A stretch of DNA of 64,000 nucleotides from Monarcha castaneiventris obscurior (taxonomy: Eukaryota > Chordata > Aves > Passeriformes > Monarchidae). How positions within the stretch are numbered: position 1 is the first letter of the stretch; each line of letters opens with the position of its first letter. Position numbers and translations under genes: made by a program. The notes under the pieces are model-generated. The model searched no databases. It saw only the letters and a list, made by a program, of their open reading frames with translations, and had not been told where the DNA came from. Below are positions 61,343 through 64,000 of the stretch, piece after piece. Location of the stretch: positions 10,243,001 to 10,307,000 of the forward strand of contig JAMPIT010000884.1 of assembly GCA_026261815.1 (NCBI GenBank). The letters are read 5' to 3'.

Positions 61343-61770
61343 GAATCATAGAATCCCAGAATGTCTTGGGTTGGAAGGGACCTCAAAGCTCATCCAGTCC
61401 CACCCTCTGCCATGGGCAGGGACACCTTCACTATCTCAGGTTGCTCCAAGCCCCATCCAACCTGGCCTGGAACACTTCCAGGGATGGGGAGCCACAGCTT
61501 CCCTGGGCAACCTGTGCCAGGGCCTCAACACCCTCACACGGAAGAATTTTTTTTCTAATATCTAATCTAAACCTGCTTTCTGTCCATGTGAAGCCATTCC
61601 TCCTTGTCCTGTCACTCCAGGCGCTTGTAAATAGTCTCTCTCCATCTTTCTTGCAGGCTCCTTTCAGGTACTGGAAAGGGCAGTTAGGTCACCCCAAAGC
61701 TTCTCTGCTCCAGACTGAGCAATCCCAATTCTCTCAGCCTTTCCTCACAGAAGATGTGCTCCAAGAATGA
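61343..61770 (-). mobile_element. CR1 LINE 3' fragment (~430 bp)
   Basis: Reversed CR1: AGAATCATAGAATCCCAGAA, GGGTTGGAAGGGACCTCAA, GGTTGCTCCAAGCCCCATCC, GCCATTCCTCCTTGTCCTGT, then TCTCAGCCTTTCCTCACAG. The frames at 61312-61770 are CR1 remnants, not host genes. Confidence 0.93.
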
Positions 61771-62867
61771 AGTTTAAAAGAAGGTGGCCAGAAACTGTTC
61801 CATGGAAGTGTCCATCCTGGCATGATCTGGATGTGATTCAGACTATCAAGGTAAAACATTTGGGTATGAAAGCAAACATACCTTTGTCTCTCTGCAGTCA
61901 CCCCAGGATGACTCTCTCTGCAGCTGTTCAAGATCTCTCTCCTAGGTCTGGTGATCATGTTTAACTTCAAATGCTCAGTTACAAGTAAACACTCATTGAT
62001 AGGAAAAAAAAGAAAAAGATGAGAGTGAAAATATGGAGAGGGAGAGGAGAATTCAATAAAGGAAAGGAAGAGGGAAAAACCCCAGTGAAACAGGATAAGG
62101 TGAAAGCAAAAACAAAGGGAGCTCATTACAGAAGAGATAGCACATTCTTAGCCACAGCAGGAATAAAATATCTTTCATCAGACCAATGTTTTGGAGACTC
62201 GGTGGGTGTACTTTATGTCTCTGTCTTGGAGCAGGAATTTTCAGGCAGCCTCACACCTCCCGCGCTCACTGCAGGCAGCAGGAGCAAAGGCACTTGGAGA
62301 GCAGAAGTGATGTGGGAAGGGCTCTGGCATTCCTTGCTGTGTCAGAGCAGAGAGCCCTGCTCTGGAGAGACCAGAGGGGAGCTGGAGGAAAAGGCATCCT
62401 CCCCATCCTCTGCGGGGAGCCTGGGAGCCCTGGCTGGGAGGACAGAAGCTGAGGGCACAGAAGCAGATGGGGCGTGGTCTGCCTGTAGGCAGGTTGGAAA
62501 CCTCAGCCAAACTCGGGACCCTGCAACATAAATCACGTTCTGGTCCCTCTCCCTTTCCCTAGGGAAAACAGCATTCCTTAACCCGTGGCTAGGCGCGTGC
62601 TGGCCAACCTGGAGGGGTTCTGACTGTTCCATCAAAAGCGTGCTCACTCCAGCCTTGGCCAAGAGAGAACAATCAACTGCTGTTTTTGAGGGTGACTGAC
62701 TGCAAGCCCTTGGAATGAGCATCCCTGGGAGACCTAAGCTGATATCTTTTGAACAGCCAGCAAAAACACCAGTTTAGGGAAGAGAAGGATTTTTTTTGTT
62801 GTTGTTACTTTCAGAGATAATGCCTTTTCTACAAATAAAAATAAATATGTTTGATTAGTTAGCACAG
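61771..62867. other. intergenic DNA with no recognised gene
   Basis: A purine-rich stretch at 62000-62110 and a GC-richer part at 62220-62520. The 170-codon plus-strand frame (62019-62531) has a Lys-rich start and Glu/Ala/Gly-rich end but no recognisable domain, and is probably chance. Confidence 0.55.
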
Positions 62868-62985
62868 AGTCATAATATACACTGAACTGGAAAGGACTGA
62901 CAGAGATCCTGGAAGTCCAGCTCCTGGCCCTGCATACAGGACACCCCATGTGCCTTAGAGCGTTCAAACACGCCTTGAGCTCTGG
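62868..62985 (-). mobile_element. CR1 LINE 3' fragment (short, diverged)
   Basis: AGTCATAATATACACTGAAC, TGGAAAGGACTGACAGAGA, then AGTCCAGCTCCTGGCCCTGC and CCATGTGCCTTAGAGCG, a reversed, older CR1 3' end. Confidence 0.7.
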
Positions 62986-64000
62986 ATGTTGAATGTACTT
63001 AAAATCAAAAGGGAAGAGGCAGCCACTGGACCCAGACTCAAAGCTTGCTGTAGAAAACAGATGAGAAGAGACAATATCAAGACAGTAGATCTGCCTGCAG
63101 TAGAAAGAAATTGCAGATCTGCAATAACTTTGCAGATTCTTTTTTCTTCAAAAAAAAAAAAAAAGAAAATTATATTAAGGAGCACACTTTTTTATTTTGG
63201 TTCTACAAAATTCCAACAGCCTTGTCTCACGTGGCTGCTTGGAATCCTCTCAGATTAATTCTGAAGCCCCCCAAAAGAAGTTCCTCTGCTGTCCTTATTA
63301 TTGTTTGCTTATTTTGAGATCACTGTGGAAAAAGTAGGTAAGAGTGCAGATTTTCCACTGTGCTCATATTTTCCCTGCTGTTCTTATGAGTGGTATTGTC
63401 AGAATTCACAAGCAAAAAAAAAGTTAAATGAACCACATCAACCACGACCAACCACCACTGGCTCTGTATGTGACATAGCCAATGGCAAAGGGAACTAATG
63501 TTTTGTTTAACCTCTGTGAAGGCCCACCTAGCTGGGAAAGCCCATCCAAGGTGGTGAGAGCATTCCAGTGGTGGGTTCCTTGTCCAGCTGCATTAGTGAT
63601 CTCATTGGCGTCAAGAGCGAGACTTGGGAGATGAGTTGTCAAGCTCAAATGGATAAGAAAAAGGCAATGTGGGCATGGCATGAACATCTCCATCCCTGCC
63701 CAGCCAGTGAATACAAACACAAATACAATTTTCCTACACAGTGTGGCTTAACACCACGATAGAATACAGAAAAGTCATGTGTCAGCATCCCTGTAAAATT
63801 TATTTCTGGACTACTAAATCCAAACTGCTGAAATACTGCTAGAGGGTTGCTAGACGCTGCTAGAGGCTCACAGAAACGTCCCTCAGAGCCCACACTCTTT
63901 TCTGCCACAGCTGGCACCTGCTATTTTCTGCATCAATAGCACCCTCCCAAACAGACCTAGACCACAAACATTCATTTAAAAAGTAAAGGTAGCAGGATGA
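62986..64000. other. intergenic DNA at the right edge
   Basis: No gene recognised. It contains an A run at 63151-63164 and otherwise ordinary AT-rich sequence. Confidence 0.55.

Noticed and set aside
62019..62531. 170-codon plus-strand frame
   Set aside because: Low-complexity Lys- then Glu/Ala/Gly-rich composition and several overlapping frames on both strands. No family recognised.

Overview
The window looks like avian nuclear DNA, probably from a songbird (inference). The reasons are many truncated CR1 LINE 3' ends in both orientations, several endogenous-retrovirus LTRs with 6-bp target-site duplications, and a split vertebrate gene with large introns. There is no bacterial-style gene organisation. 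Most long reading frames here are chance frames in introns or intergenic DNA.

The one host gene I can identify is ATXN10 (ataxin-10), on the minus strand. Its first five coding exons lie in the window: exon 1 at 34882-34979 inside a CpG island, exon 2 at 28501-28692, exon 3 at 26952-27034, exon 4 at 7426-7522 and exon 5 at 6372-6536. All junctions have GT/AG boundaries and the reading phase runs through all five exons (635 coding nt). Later exons lie beyond the left edge. The intron that carries the SCA10 ATTCT repeat in humans is also outside.

Positions 1-6371 are intron 5. It contains a complete LTR-PBS-internal-PPT-LTR retroviral insertion (1188-4783) in antisense orientation to ATXN10. 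Its two 312-bp LTRs differ at only 5 positions and it is flanked by the 6-bp repeat GGCAGG. The insertion has a lysine-tRNA-type primer site and a short matrix-like gag frame, but no recognisable capsid, protease, polymerase or integrase. Its 3-kb interior is largely a GC-rich sequence I do not recognise, so it looks like a young non-autonomous element.

Intron 3 (19.4 kb) holds CR1 fragments, two of them split by solo LTRs (10054-10658 and 12000-12376) with exact 6-bp duplications. It also holds a probable third, minus-strand LTR (12714-13214), a (TA)13 tract inside an 11-bp inverted repeat, and a ~290-bp polypurine tract. Intron 1 holds a long CR1 fragment near the promoter.

From about 35.25 kb to the right edge I see no convincing exon. 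The region is intergenic, upstream of ATXN10. It contains CR1 fragments at 35.6, 37.7, 61.3 and 62.9 kb, a TATA/AATAAA-bearing solo LTR at 60799-61180, and a perfect RFX X-box-type palindrome at 43240. The 38-60.8 kb stretch is notably free of recognisable repeats.
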